From Psychrobacter sp. JCM 18901 (GTDB taxonomy: Bacteria > Pseudomonadota > Gammaproteobacteria > Pseudomonadales > Moraxellaceae), in NCBI RefSeq assembly GCF_000586435.1, contig NZ_BAWH01000028.1:1-36036 (forward strand): a stretch of 36,036 nt of DNA, in the 5' to 3' direction. The translations under genes and the position numbers were made by a program. This document shows, piece after piece, positions 1 to 9,302 of the stretch (positions are counted from its first letter, which is position 1; every line of letters starts with the position of its first letter). The notes under the pieces are model-generated. The model made no database searches. It saw nothing but the letters and a program-made list of their open reading frames with translations, and had not been told where the DNA came from.

Positions 1-377
1 ATAGCTGTCATCACCTACCTGACATCTTAAGTAAATATCCATACGACGCTGGGTGTTACTTTTTCCCGTTATCTCTTCAAGAAAAACTTCTGTTTTCTCA
101 AGGTTATTAAGGAAAATCTGCCAGTTATCATCTTTACATATAACAGGTAAACAATGCTCAACAAACAACCTTAAAAAGCTTTCTTGCTGAGCATGACTTC
201 CTTTAGGATCAAGCAGAGCCGCCAAAATACGACTAAGCCTAATTCATCGGTATTAATATAATCAAAAGTACTAAAATCTGGTGAAAGCTGGCGGCTATAG
301 AGTGCTTGCGCCGTCTCTAGTGCATTAATCTTTTGGCTCACATCATTGATTAAACTTTGCACGGTACTCATACTCAT
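1..377 (-). CDS. PD-(D/E)XK nuclease superfamily protein, N-terminal part (frame break, runs off window)
   Basis: The first 45 residues (…TDELGL) continue in another frame as RILAALLDPKGSHAQQESFL, the N-terminal signature of the PD-(D/E)XK family often called PDDEXK_4. That frame stays open to position 1, where the gene leaves the window, so the catalytic core is not visible. One base is missing near 232-237: the minus strand reads GGC TTA GT CGT where GGC TTA AGT CGT would restore D-E-L-G-L-S-R-I-L. The ATG at 377 is preceded by AAAAGGA at good spacing. It is the last gene of the minus-strand set that begins with the PP2C gene. Family members are found in defence islands. Nuclease activity is inferred from the family, because the active-site residues lie outside the window. 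The break may be an assembly error. Confidence 0.6.
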
Positions 378-413
378 ATTTCCTTTTAAAACCTCGTTCG
401 GTTATGTTCGGCG

Positions 414-860
414 TTATTGCTGGTCATTGATTTGCTTTAGCATCTTGATAGTGTTTATATCGTAACTGTCAGCGAAGAACTGGTATAAAAGCTGCTCAAA
501 TACACATTTGTTACCAGCGGCAAAGGCAAATAATGTTAGCGAAGATTGCAGCTTCAGATTGTCTGGTGAACCAAAGATATCTAAAGCACTTTTATCAGGA
601 TGCAATAGTAGTAATTCAGCACACTCTATTAACCGTACTCCAAGCACTTCATGCTGCAAATACGCTTTTGCTTGCTCCAGACTACCTATTGCAAATCGTC
701 GAGACATTTTACTGTGCCCTAACCCTTTCACCTGTGGAAAGATAAACCACATCCAATGCGTGCGCTTACGACCTTTGGTCAGCTCTTCAATCACTTGTGA
801 ATAGATAGCATCTTGAGCTTGAATAAAATCATCAAATAAATCTTTATCTGTCGTTGTCAT
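414..860 (-). CDS. DUF1810 family protein
   Basis: The ORF is intact, about 148 residues, the usual size for the family. Recognisable features are an N-terminal acidic helix (DLFDDFIQAQD), the hallmark THWMWFIFPQVKGLGHS stretch, an A-IGSLEQAKAYL helix and the SPDNLKLQSSLTLFA segment. The molecular function of DUF1810 is not firmly established. Members occur beside ADP-ribose or NAD-related and stress genes, and that link is only associative here. An ATG at 869 exists, but the AAGGA ribosome-binding site abuts it. The ATG at 860 has the same AAGGA at a proper 9-nt spacing, so I chose 860. The gene lies between the unknown protein (1067-1628) and the nuclease gene, on the same strand. Confidence 0.75.
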   Translation of the reverse strand: MTTTDKDLFDDFIQAQDAIYSQVIEELTKGRKRTHWMWFIFPQVKGLGHSKMSRRFAIGSLEQAKAYLQHEVLGVRLIECAELLLLHPDKSALDIFGSPDNLKLQSSLTLFAFAAGNKCVFEQLLYQFFADSYDINTIKMLKQINDQQ

Positions 861-1066
861 CTTCTGCATTCCTTACGATTTACATAATGAGCGTTTGCCT
901 ACCTGCCACACTCACAACGTAGCTCAAACTATATTTGTATTTAATGCTAGGCTAACCTGCCACATATATCGCGCCCATCCAGCAATGGTCAGGTTTATCA
1001 ATCATCCTATTGCCGTAAAATACTTCTGAATCATCAGAAATCCGACTTTCAACAGCAGTTGTGATA

Positions 1067-1628
1067 CTAAAAAAACTCATCAAGAGATAGCTTATGATCG
1101 CTTTCAATATCAAGCATCATATACTGGATACTAAGACCTTCAGGAATTTGATTGAGCAGATGATTAACGGCACTTTTTACTTGTTCTGAGTCTGGCTTAC
1201 CGGTTACCCTAGCTTGTATAAATTTAGCAGTCTTTTCAGCTCCGCAGGATCTTTTGATATCATTAACATCTATACCAACCTTATCCCAATCAGATAATAC
1301 TGATTCAAAAACTGTCATCACCTGTCCAACTTCTCCCGCTTTGCAAATAATTATCCCGTCTATTACTTCGAATCTATCAATATGCTTATCTGTGGTTTGT
1401 AGTGCAAACAATGTGCAGCCGACTTGTTGCTTTAACGCTAGCAGTGACTGCTCATTCCAGCCATCTTCGATAACGATAAACCCAACCTCAGACAAGCGGT
1501 AGCTATCTGATTGTGGCGTATATAAAGTAGCTAAAGGTATGGGCTCTATCTGAAGCTCACTATTACGTTCTTCGTTGATATCGTTTTTTTATAGTCTGTT
1601 TATCTGTAAAAATACTATCTGCTGTCAT
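1067..1628 (-). CDS. Unrecognised protein of about 187 aa (frame break near N terminus)
   Basis: I do not recognise this family. Translation from the ATG at 1628, which has a strong AGAGGAG ribosome-binding site 7 nt upstream, gives MTADSIFTDKQTIKK and then stops. Changing the A7 run (complement of 1584-1590) by one base joins it to NEERNSELQIEPIPLATLY and on to the long frame ending at 1067. The reconstructed protein is soluble, mixed alpha/beta and acidic, with no signal peptide or membrane segment. It ends in a hydrophobic-acidic tail (…HKLSLDEFF). It follows the WYL gene by 27 bp, so it is almost certainly co-transcribed with PP2C and WYL. A function in the same phosphatase/regulator module is inference from position only. 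Confidence 0.5.
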
Positions 1629-1655
1629 ACTCGGCTCCTCTTTAAAGTGAAATCA

Positions 1656-2746
1656 TTAATTACGGTTATAAAGCTGCATCCCACTTTCTAGGCGCTCGAG
1701 AATAACTATCTTTAACTCTAATGGTTCAGTGACGACGGACAATTGCGACATACTTACCAGCCAATCTTGCAGACGCGTAGTATTAGCAACTGTAGCGCTG
1801 ACTTGATTCCAAGTGTCATCAATAGCCGTAATACTCTGATCTGTCGATAATGGACGCTCGTATAAATGCTGACAGGCATACTTTTGTACTTTTAAAACCA
1901 GTTTAATACGGATATTATCAGTCGGCTCTAACCTACCCAACTTATGCAAACTCTTTAACGAAAAAGTGTCTCGCCTTACCCAGTCAGGTATTGGCTTATC
2001 TATGGCTACTACCTCGGTAATACGATTGACCGCAAAATTGCGATGCTCCTGTAGCAGTTTATTATCATCGATATAATCATCAGTAGGATTAAAGCCTGTG
2101 AGATAGATCATATTGTCAATAAAGATCATTCCTTTAGGATACACCACTCTTTGAACTGGTTTTTCTTCCCATTTATTTTGATAACTTATTCGTAATTGAC
2201 GATTCTGTAGCAGAGCCTGATGAATACTTCCAATCACTTCACTATCAAGCTTTGGCGCTTGCACAATACTAGGTAAGGTGATGAGATGATCTTGCCATTG
2301 TCCTAGCGGACTTTGATGAAATTTATCTTTATCCTGTCGACGTAATTGAGTGAGATTGTCTGTGATCTCTTGTTTAAAAGATACTGGTAAGTAGTTTGCG
2401 GTATATTTATCCAGCATCTCCCAAAAGAACACGGTTTGCTCGTTAATAACATCGATGCTAAAGCTGGGTTCAATATAAAACCGTGCTGTCTTGCCACTGA
2501 TATTATTACCCCATGCTGCACTCGGACTAAGGCGTCACTATAGAAAATATCGTTAAAGATTTGATTTAAGCCAATCAGATCGTTCTCTAAGTTTTTACGC
2601 TCATTTGTATAATTATCAGCATCATCACCGTAGTTTTGCATAAGCTCAGTGAGTGACACAGCATCAGTTTCACTCCGAGGAAGGATTTGATATAAAGCAA
2701 AGAGACGTGCTGACTTTGTATAGCTGGCGATTGGATATGTAGGCAT
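1656..2746 (-). CDS. WYL-domain transcriptional regulator (frame break)
   Basis: The N-terminal part carries a helix-turn-helix-like segment (KSARLFALYQIL…VSLTELMQNYG) followed by a linker helix. The C-terminal part is the WYL domain: FIDNMIYLTGFNPTDDY and NFAVNRITEVVAID match the strand-rich core that binds ligands, often nucleic acids or nucleotides. The two parts lie in different frames that meet near 2520-2535. The minus strand reads GCC TTA GTCCG, and one extra A (TTA AGT CCG) joins SDAL to SPSAAWGNNISGKTARFYIEPSF. The ATG at 2746 (MPTYPIASY) has AAAGAAG upstream and is preferred over the ATG at 2785. WYL regulators such as BrxR and CapW control phage-defence loci. Its place between PP2C and an unknown gene, divergent from restriction-like genes, suggests a similar local role, which is inferred. 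Confidence 0.7.
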
Positions 2747-2800
2747 AGTAGCTTCTTTATTAGACTGATGAAATGACAAACTCATTATTAAAATACAGGC

Positions 2801-3658
2801 TCAATCAAAACGAACCAAAATGGCTGTGCCATTGTCATAAGCATTGCCATCGGAGTCATAAACTTGGTTCTTGAGACTGATTAACCAAGCTTGTAAATCG
2901 GTTTCAGCATTGACAAGTTGCCAATGACGACTCGGCACCAAGTCATGAATACCATCCGTACAAACCAAAAGACAGTCGCCGCTATTAACATTAATCCTTC
3001 GAGAGATGCTCTCTGGTATTTCACTGCTGATATAACTGTCATCAGTGGTCAGTGCAAAGCCTTCAGTAATACTATATAGACTCCCTGCCATACCTTCTCG
3101 GTTATAGTCAGAAAACTCCACTTGGCGACCTTGCTCTTGTACCTGCTGATCAATGAGTTCGTTCAATAGGTTATGATCTCGAGTCAGGCACTGCCATTGT
3201 GATGCACCTTTAGGTAGCCAATAAATACGACTGTCGCCCACATGCGTTATCGTTGCCTTTATGGTTCCATCACCCTTTAACTCACAGGCAACCATCGCAA
3301 GAGTTGCCGCCGCGCCATTACGCTTAGCTGAATGCTTGGTTTGATTAATCAGCTGATGAATATCATCTGAAGTAACACTCTTCTGATCGTTCCATAACCG
3401 TCTGATTGCCTTTATCACCGCTTTTGAGCAGTGCTGTGAGTGATTAGAGCTTGCGACGCCATCTGACACTGCTAAGCAGAAGGGTACTGCAACTGGAGTC
3501 ACTGCCATCACTCCTAAGTCTTCTTGATACCAATTGTCTAAAAAGAAAAAAGCATCTTGCTGCAGGTCATTACTGGCAGTACCTTGAAAAGTGATTGCAC
3601 AAGCTTGTGCGATAGAGGAAGTATCTTTTAAAGGACAATTATTTCTAGCGGCAGTCAT
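2801..3658 (-). CDS. PP2C-family serine/threonine protein phosphatase
   Basis: The ORF is intact at 285 aa. PP2C motifs appear in order: the N-x-x-x-x-D-A-F motif (residues 30-37), SDGVASS (D66, metal-binding), GAAATLAM, THVGDSRIYWL (about 141-151), LTRDHN, CTDGIHDLV (about D236) and the final YDNGTAILV (D about 276). All expected metal ligands are present, so an active Mn/Mg-dependent phosphatase is predicted. There is no membrane segment, so the protein is cytosolic. It is the first gene of the minus-strand set; the WYL gene starts 54 bp downstream. No partner kinase is in the window, which is notable because PP2C genes in stress and defence islands often sit next to kinases or vWA proteins. 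The partner may lie beyond position 1 or act in trans. Confidence 0.88.
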   Translation of the reverse strand: MTAARNNCPLKDTSSIAQACAITFQGTASNDLQQDAFFFLDNWYQEDLGVMAVTPVAVPFCLAVSDGVASSNHSQHCSKAVIKAIRRLWNDQKSVTSDDIHQLINQTKHSAKRNGAAATLAMVACELKGDGTIKATITHVGDSRIYWLPKGASQWQCLTRDHNLLNELIDQQVQEQGRQVEFSDYNREGMAGSLYSITEGFALTTDDSYISSEIPESISRRINVNSGDCLLVCTDGIHDLVPSRHWQLVNAETDLQAWLISLKNQVYDSDGNAYDNGTAILVRFD

Positions 3659-3843
3659 GATGGTAAGCCTATATGTTTATCATAAAGGCCAGTATAGCGA
3701 TCAACCTGTAACTTTATTTTCTAGGTTGCCCGCTATACTAGACTAGCAACGACAAATATCTTACTTCAGCAAATGAAAACTAGGTTATATAAAGAACTAA
3801 TGTTTATTATATAATTCTGTAAATTTAAGGATAATTACTAATT
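3659..3843. promoter_or_regulatory. Divergent intergenic region between PP2C and DUF262 genes
   Basis: This 185-bp AT-rich spacer must hold promoters for both divergent sets. A TATAAT-like hexamer lies in the stretch TATTATATAATTC near 3808-3820. An AAGGATAA ribosome-binding site precedes the ATG at 3844. No clear palindromic operator for the WYL regulator was identified by eye. This is the place to look for coordinated control of both arms. Confidence 0.4.
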
Positions 3844-5276
3844 ATGAGTGAATCAATAACGCTCCAGAACAAGACGATAATCTCAGTAAAGCAGTTACTG
3901 AGTGAATGTCTACTAACTATTCCTGAGTATCAGCGCCCTTACAAATGGAATCAGCACAATATCGCAAGCTTATTCAATGATATTAAGACGCAATGTGACA
4001 AGCCCGCCTATCGCCTTGGCTCTATCGTGCTGCATAAGTCTCAAGATAAAGATGATAAAGACGTACTCAATATTGTCGATGGTCAACAACGCACCCTAAC
4101 GCTAATGCTTACCGTCATGGCGATTATCAAAAACTATCATCCTGATCATTCAACCAAACCCAAAGAAGTAAAAGCTATCGGAAAAATACTAGGTGAGCTA
4201 GCTAATACCGTGCCAGCCTTAGCTAAAAAACAAGAGTTTGCTAGCGATATATCCATTTATAATTTGCACTCGAACTTTCAAGAGATACAACGCATTATAA
4301 GCCGTGGCGAGCTCAGCATCGAACATATTGACTTTCTGCTAAATCAGTGTGAGGTGGTCATCTTTATATTGGAAGATGAATCAGAAGCCTTTCAGTTTTT
4401 TTGACTCACAGAACTCTCGCGGTAAAGAGTTGTATCCTCATGACTTATTAAAGGCTTTTCATTTACGTGAATTCAGCGCCTATGATAAACGGCTCAATCC
4501 AAATATTAAAGCGCAAACTGTCGCTCATTGGGAAAGCTTGGCAGATGACGAATTGCACAGGCTGTTTAATCAGCATTTATTTAGGATTAAGCGCTGGATA
4601 GATCATAAACCAGCCCGCAACTTTACCAGTCGTCATGTAGATATTTTTAAAGGGGTGTCTCTACATAAACAAAATTTACCGCACTATGCAAAAGCTATGA
4701 TGATCACGCATCATTTTATCGATGATTATAATAGCAATATGCAACGTCATATTGATGCTCAAGCAATGAACTACCCATTTCAGCTAGACCAAAAAAATAA
4801 TCAACGGTCGTCGTTTTTTTGAAATGGTTGAATATTACGATACGCTTATTGATCGTACGAAAACGATTGATAGTGCGCACGCATCAGAGAATAAAAACAG
4901 CCATTCCTCTGTAACTATCTATGACCAAACCTTAAATGAACGAGCATCGAACATTATTAAGGTATTAGATGCTTATAGTGATAAGTGGCGTCAGGGTGAC
5001 AAATATACTCGTAACTTATTTGATAATACTTTGATCTACTATATTGATAAATTTGGTATGCAAGACTTATCACAGGTTGTAGAGATCATGTTTATTTGGG
5101 CATACAAAATACGCTTAAGACAATTTGCGGTAAAACTCGCAACGATGGACAATCATGCAGTTGACGGTATGTTATTCAAACGTATCAAAGACGCTACATT
5201 GCCTAAAGAAGTATGGATCGCTGGTGTTCAACCTCTAAGAGGCAATGACATAAAAGAGTCTAATAAAAAAAGCTGA
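3844..5276 (+). CDS. DUF262 (GmrSD N-domain-like) protein A, two frame breaks
   Basis: Reconstructed length is about 477 aa. The DUF262 signature is clear: IPEYQRPYKW (residues 26-35), a D-containing helix, LGSIVLH and IVDGQQRTLTL with the DGQQR motif at about 79-83. It is followed by F-x-F-F-D-S-Q-N-S-R-G-K-E-L, the family's N-x-R-G-x-x-L element. DGQQR is the proposed NTP-handling and nuclease motif of GmrS-type modules. I see no DUF1524 HNH motif at the C terminus, so this looks like a DUF262-only partner. Breaks lie at the T7 run 4396-4402 (F-Q-F-F needs six T) and the A7 run 4791-4797. Protein B starts 66 bp downstream on the same strand, so the two are probably one operon and may work as a pair. 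Confidence 0.72.
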
Positions 5277-5342
5277 TAACGACATATACCAATTATTTGA
5301 TCACCTCAACTATTTGACTGATAAATAGAGAAAAATAAAATT

Positions 5343-7599
5343 ATGAAAAACTATAATCCGAGCGCAACCGAGCAAGTGATACTACTAACACCAAAGGGGC
5401 TGCTTAACGGCACCGAGCACTATCTGATTCCGATGTATCAGCGTAATTATGCTTGGGGCAATAGTGAGATTGAACAGCTTATTGTCGATATTATGGACGC
5501 TCAAATTGATGCGAAAAGTTCAAAGGAACATAAGAACTATTATCTAGGTACACTGGTAGTATTTGAAAGACCACAACTATCTTCAAAACGTACAGTGTTT
5601 GAAGTTATTGACGGTCAACAACGCTTTACTACTCTGAGCTTATTAATCATATATCTAAAGAATTACTTTACAACTATAGATAGCGACTATGATATGTCAT
5701 GGTATACAGAACAAAACATTGAGTTTGAAAGCCGTCCGAAATCTACTCAGACGTTAGAGTTACTACTGAATGACAATCTAGAAACCTATGAGCACCTTCA
5801 TGAAGCTAAGCTAAATCCCGCTATTATCAACGGCTATACGTCTATTAGAGAAGTAATGGAAAGTAAATTTATTTCCCCTAATAATGATAACCAACAACCC
5901 ACTACAACCCTTCAAGAGTTTTGTGATTATCTATTTCAATATGTACAGATTGCTCGTGTACCTGTGCCTGACGAAACGGATTTAAATCATTATTTCGAAG
6001 TTATGAATAACCGAGGTGAGCAATTAGAGAAGCATGAAATTATTAAAGCACGTTTGTTGTCAGTCATTGAAAAGGCAAACGAAAGTGAGATAGCGCTTGC
6101 GGACAAACAACCAGTTAAAGCTTTGATTCATGATGTTTGGGAAGCCTGTGCCAATATGAATAAATACGTACAGTATGGCTTCAATACTACTTTACGCTTT
6201 AAGTTGTTTTCAGAGAATTTAACTCTTTTGCGGCCTAAAGATTTTGATGAACTGCTTAGGATATATAAAGACTCTGATAATCCTAACAATTCCCAGCCAG
6301 ATAATGAACAGTATTCTGACTGTAACAATGATGCTCAAAACAATAAATTGAAGCCACTTCCTTCTCTTTTCCACATCCTTGAAAATGGTTTTGCCAGTCC
6401 ACCTAACCCTAGCAATACCGCGGATAAAGAAGAAGATGACGGTAATAGTGAGACTTACTATAGCTTAGTGAATTTCTCAAGCTTTCTTTTACATGCTTTG
6501 AGAATCATGGTTAACGTGCAGTCCTCATATAAAAAAAGACATCGCACTTGATGACAAACAGCTGCTAACCCAGTTTGAAACCTTTATCTTAAAACCATCC
6601 AACTTAGAAAATGCTCACACTTCAAATACTGAGCAAAGTATAGAAACTAACAATCAGATAACGCCTTTGTCTCAAGTAAAGACCTTTATATACTCATTAC
6701 TTAAAAGCAAATTTATCTTTGATCACTTTATAATAAAGCGCAACACTCAAGACAGTAAAGGACAATGGACGCTTAATAAGCTAATCAAGAATGAAGATAA
6801 AAAAAACAGCTACTACAAAAATAGCTTTGAGACTGACACTGACAAACTAGTGATGTTGCAAAGTGCTTTTCATGTCTCAACTCCTACTACGAACTATAAG
6901 CACTGGCTTAATGCCGTTTTATATTATGCTTGTAAGCATTATAAACATGGTGAAATGGGGCTTAATAGCGTAGCGTATCTTGACCATTTAGAAGAGATAG
7001 CTCGCGCCTTTATGTTAAAGCGTTATTTGACTGATGAACCTGATGATTATCATAAAATCATTTATCAAACCTCAGACTTCAATAAGCTATTGACTGAACA
7101 TACCCATGACAACTTGAGTACTGATAATCTACGTATACAAATTAAGCAGTATCTCAGGTATGGCAATATCCGCAACATTTTTGTATTTAATTATTTAGAT
7201 TATCTGCTTTGGTTAAACGGTAACTATCCTAAGTTTACCTTTACCGCTAGAAGCTCTGTAGAACACTTTTATCCACAAAATAAGCGAAACGACAGTATAT
7301 TTTTGGAAGATAAAGACGCAAAAGATTCACTGTTGCACTCTTTTGGTAATTTATGTTTGATTAGCCATAGCCTTAATTCACGTGTGAGTAATGATATGCC
7401 TGATGTTAAGGTAAAGTATTTCTCACAAAATGGAAATATGCAAAGTGGGCAAATCGATAGCTTAAAGCTACTGAAAATGATTGATTGCATACAAGGTAAA
7501 CCAGATGCGTGGGATAAAAAAATAATTGCTCAGCATGAAACTGAAATGTTAAATATTATGCTGCAAGGGCTAAATTTAGCAGGTGTATCTTATGAGTAA
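5343..7599 (+). CDS. DUF262/DUF1524 (GmrSD-type) protein B, one frame break
   Basis: Reconstructed length is about 752 aa. The N-terminal DUF262 domain has IPMYQRNYAW (29-38), YYLGTLVV, EVIDGQQRFTTLSL (DGQQR at 90-94) and FEVMNNRGEQLEKHEIIKA. The C-terminal DUF1524 domain has ARSSVEHFYPQ (about 637-647) and SFGNLCLISHSLNSRVSN, the H…N pattern of the His-Me-finger/HNH nuclease in GmrD. This architecture matches GmrSD-family type IV restriction enzymes that act on modified DNA. The break is at the A7 run 6531-6537, where six A joins NVQSSYKK to DIALDDKQLL. The stop overlaps the ATG of the hsdR remnant (ATGAGTAA at 7592), so translation was coupled to a type I restriction subunit. Substrate specificity cannot be read from sequence. 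Confidence 0.75.
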
Positions 7600-7894
7600 C
7601 GTGGACGATATAGAAATATTCACTCAAAACCGTGTCATACGCTTTTTTACCGATACGCTAGGCTATCGCTATCTATGCAACTGGCAGTAAAAACATAGAG
7701 CGCGACACCTTGGAGCAATGGTTGAAAAAGTACGATTTTAGTATGCCCTGATCACACGTGCTATCAGTATCTTGAAAAAGGCAACCTTTTTAAGAAAGCG
7801 CGACACCTTGGAGCAATGGTTGAAAAAGTACGATTTTAGTATGCCCTGATCACACGTGCTATCAGTATCTTGAAAAAGGCAACCTTTTTAAGAA
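7592..7894 (+). pseudogene. hsdR: Type I restriction subunit HsdR, N-terminal remnant
   Basis: From the ATG at 7592 the frame reads NRVIRFFTDTLGYRYL then CNWQ-stop. This is the HsdR N-terminal signature (R-V-i-x-x-F…L-G-Y-x-Y-L-G-x-W). After a one-base shift it continues NIERDTLEQWLKKYDFS, and after another shift ALITRAISILKKA, which again follows the family pattern (…L-x-x-W-L…A-L-I-x-R-A). Only about 65 family residues remain of a protein that is normally about 1000 aa. A 98-bp tandem duplication and unrelated DNA replace the rest. The start overlaps the stop of DUF262 protein B by 4 nt class coupling. The motor and nuclease parts are gone, so the gene is dead in this sequence. hsdM and hsdS are not in the window. 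Confidence 0.7.
7699..7894. repeat. 98-bp perfect tandem duplication inside the hsdR remnant
   Basis: Copy 1 spans 7699-7796 and copy 2 spans 7797-7894, head to tail. I found no mismatch between them by direct reading. Each unit begins AGCGCGACACCTTGGAGC and ends in CCTTTTTAAGAA. Ninety-eight is not a multiple of three, so the duplication itself shifts the frame. Identity of the copies implies a very recent duplication or an assembly artefact. Confidence 0.9.
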
Positions 7895-7908
7895 GTGGCA
7901 TCAAGCTT

Positions 7909-7938
7909 GACCTCTGCTGTCAAATCTGTAGACATTAA
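7909..7938 (+). repeat. 30-bp dispersed repeat, copy 1
   Basis: The sequence starts GACCTCTGCTGTC and ends GTAGACATTAA. It matches 25646-25675 at 28 of 30 positions in the same orientation. Here it lies just after the truncated hsdR and before the IS3 element. It could be the end of a lost insertion sequence, but the family is not recognised. Confidence 0.6.
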
Positions 7939-7985
7939 CTTGAGAGATTTTAATCAATAAATAGTCTGGTCTGGTCAGATCGATG

Positions 7986-9296
7986 TGAACCGCCCCGACT
8001 TTATCGGAGAGTGATTTACTTGAGTCAGGCAGCGATGCCTGACAGGGTTAAATTATCATAATACCGCTTTTCAAACTCAAAGGGTGACACATATCCAATC
8101 GTGCCATGTAAACGGGTTTTATTAAACCAGTCCACCCACTCAAGGGTTGCCAGTTCAACATCGTTCACACCAGTCCAGTTCTGCTTTAAATAGTCAATTA
8201 CTTCAGATTTATAGAGTCCATTGACCGTTTCAGCCAGTGCATTGTCGTATGAATCACCTGTTGTACCAACAGAAGCAATCACGCCGCAGTCCGTCATCTT
8301 ATCGGTATAGCGAATAGATAAGTACTGAACCCCTCGATCACTGTGATGAATCACATCTTTGGGATTGTTTCTATCTGTTATCGCTTGATTTAATGCTGCC
8401 ATTACCATATCGGTATTCATACGATTAGATACTTTCCAGCCGACGATAGCGCGAGCAAACACATCAATAACAAAAGCGGTATTCGCCCAGCCGCTTATCG
8501 TCTTGATATAGGTAAAGTCTGCCACCCAGAGCTGGTTAGGGCGATGAGCGCTAAAGTTACGATTAACCAAGTCATCAGCACGCTTTTGATCATCACGGCT
8601 GTGAGTTGTTATTTTACCCTTACCGCGCCAGACACCTTGTAGGCCATGCTGTCTCATTAAACGCTCTATGGTACAACGAGCAACCTTTAACCCATCAGCT
8701 TTCATCTGCTGCCAGACTTTACGCGCACCATAACGGCATTTGCTGTCAGTCCAGATGCGTCTGATTTCACTGATGTAAAAGTCGTCATGCTGACTGCGAA
8801 GGGAACGCTTCTCAGGGCAATCCTCCAAGTCTTTAGCACGATAATAAGTTGACGGGGCAATCGGTAATACTCTACAGATCAGCTCGACCCCATAAAGATG
8901 TTTATTGTCGTCGATGAATTGAATCATGATTTTAGTCAGCGGTCGAGCTCCGCCTGGGCGAAAAAAAGCCGCAGCCTTTCTGATGATTTCATTAGCTTGC
9001 TTGAGCTCTTTATTCTCGCGTTCAAGCTCTTTGATGCGTTCTTTGTCGCTTTGCGCTTGCACTGAGGCAGGAATAGTTTGATCGATGTGTTTTTTTATGC
9101 CATGATCGTAGGGTTTCAGGCGTACAGCCAATCTTAGGGGCAATGGCTTGAATGGCTGACCATGTAGAGGGATAGTCGTTTTCTGCTTCGATCAGCATGC
9201 GAACGGCGCGTTCTTTAATCTCAGGAGTGTAGGTTTGTCTTTTCATTGTCGTATTCTCTCAGAATGTTGAGTCTCCGACAATCTCGGGGCGGTTCA
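7986..9296 (-). mobile_element. IS3-family insertion sequence, complete with 3-bp target duplication
   Basis: The terminal inverted repeats are TGAACCGCCCCGA at 7986 and its complement TCGGGGCGGTTCA ending at 9296. The first 13 bp are identical and imperfect pairing extends inward (TCGGAGA on both ends). The element is flanked by the direct repeat ATG at 7983-7985 and 9297-9299, a typical 3-bp IS3-family duplication. Total length is 1311 bp, and the TGA…TCA ends suit the family. It sits between the hsdR remnant and the M48 remnant. The intact duplication means the flanks have not been rearranged since this insertion. Confidence 0.88.
8025..9246 (-). CDS. IS3-family transposase OrfA/OrfB
   Basis: OrfA starts at 9246 with a helix-turn-helix (MKRQTYTPEIKERAVRML…CTPETLRSWH). 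The leucine-zipper part (KERIKELERENKELKQANEI) and the catalytic part lie in a second frame ending at 8025. Catalytic residues are visible: D in QLWVADFTYI, D in HHSDRGVQYLS and E in LAETVNGLYKSE. The frame change at the A7 run (complement of 9090-9096) is +1, not the −1 expected for IS3, so it looks like an indel: six A would read HKKHIDQ. Conversely the T7 run (complement of 8961-8967), the likely natural −1 slip site before AQAELDR-stop, here reads straight through, fusing OrfA and OrfB. The element may be active if both runs are sequencing errors. Confidence 0.82.
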
Positions 9297-9302
9297 ATGG
9301 GA

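Noticed and set aside
508..804. Plus-strand open frames over the DUF1810 gene
   Set aside because: They are shadows of a clearly conserved minus-strand gene and have no ribosome-binding site or family signature.
7895..7985. Coding reading through the 30-bp repeat (TSAVKSVDINLRDFNQ)
   Set aside because: It is a short frame with no start or ribosome-binding site. The second copy of the repeat gives a similar short reading by shared ancestry, which is not evidence of a gene.
9090..9096. Programmed frameshift of the IS3 element at this A7 run
   Set aside because: The needed shift is +1, while IS3 elements use −1. The likely natural site is the later T7 run, so this is more simply an indel.
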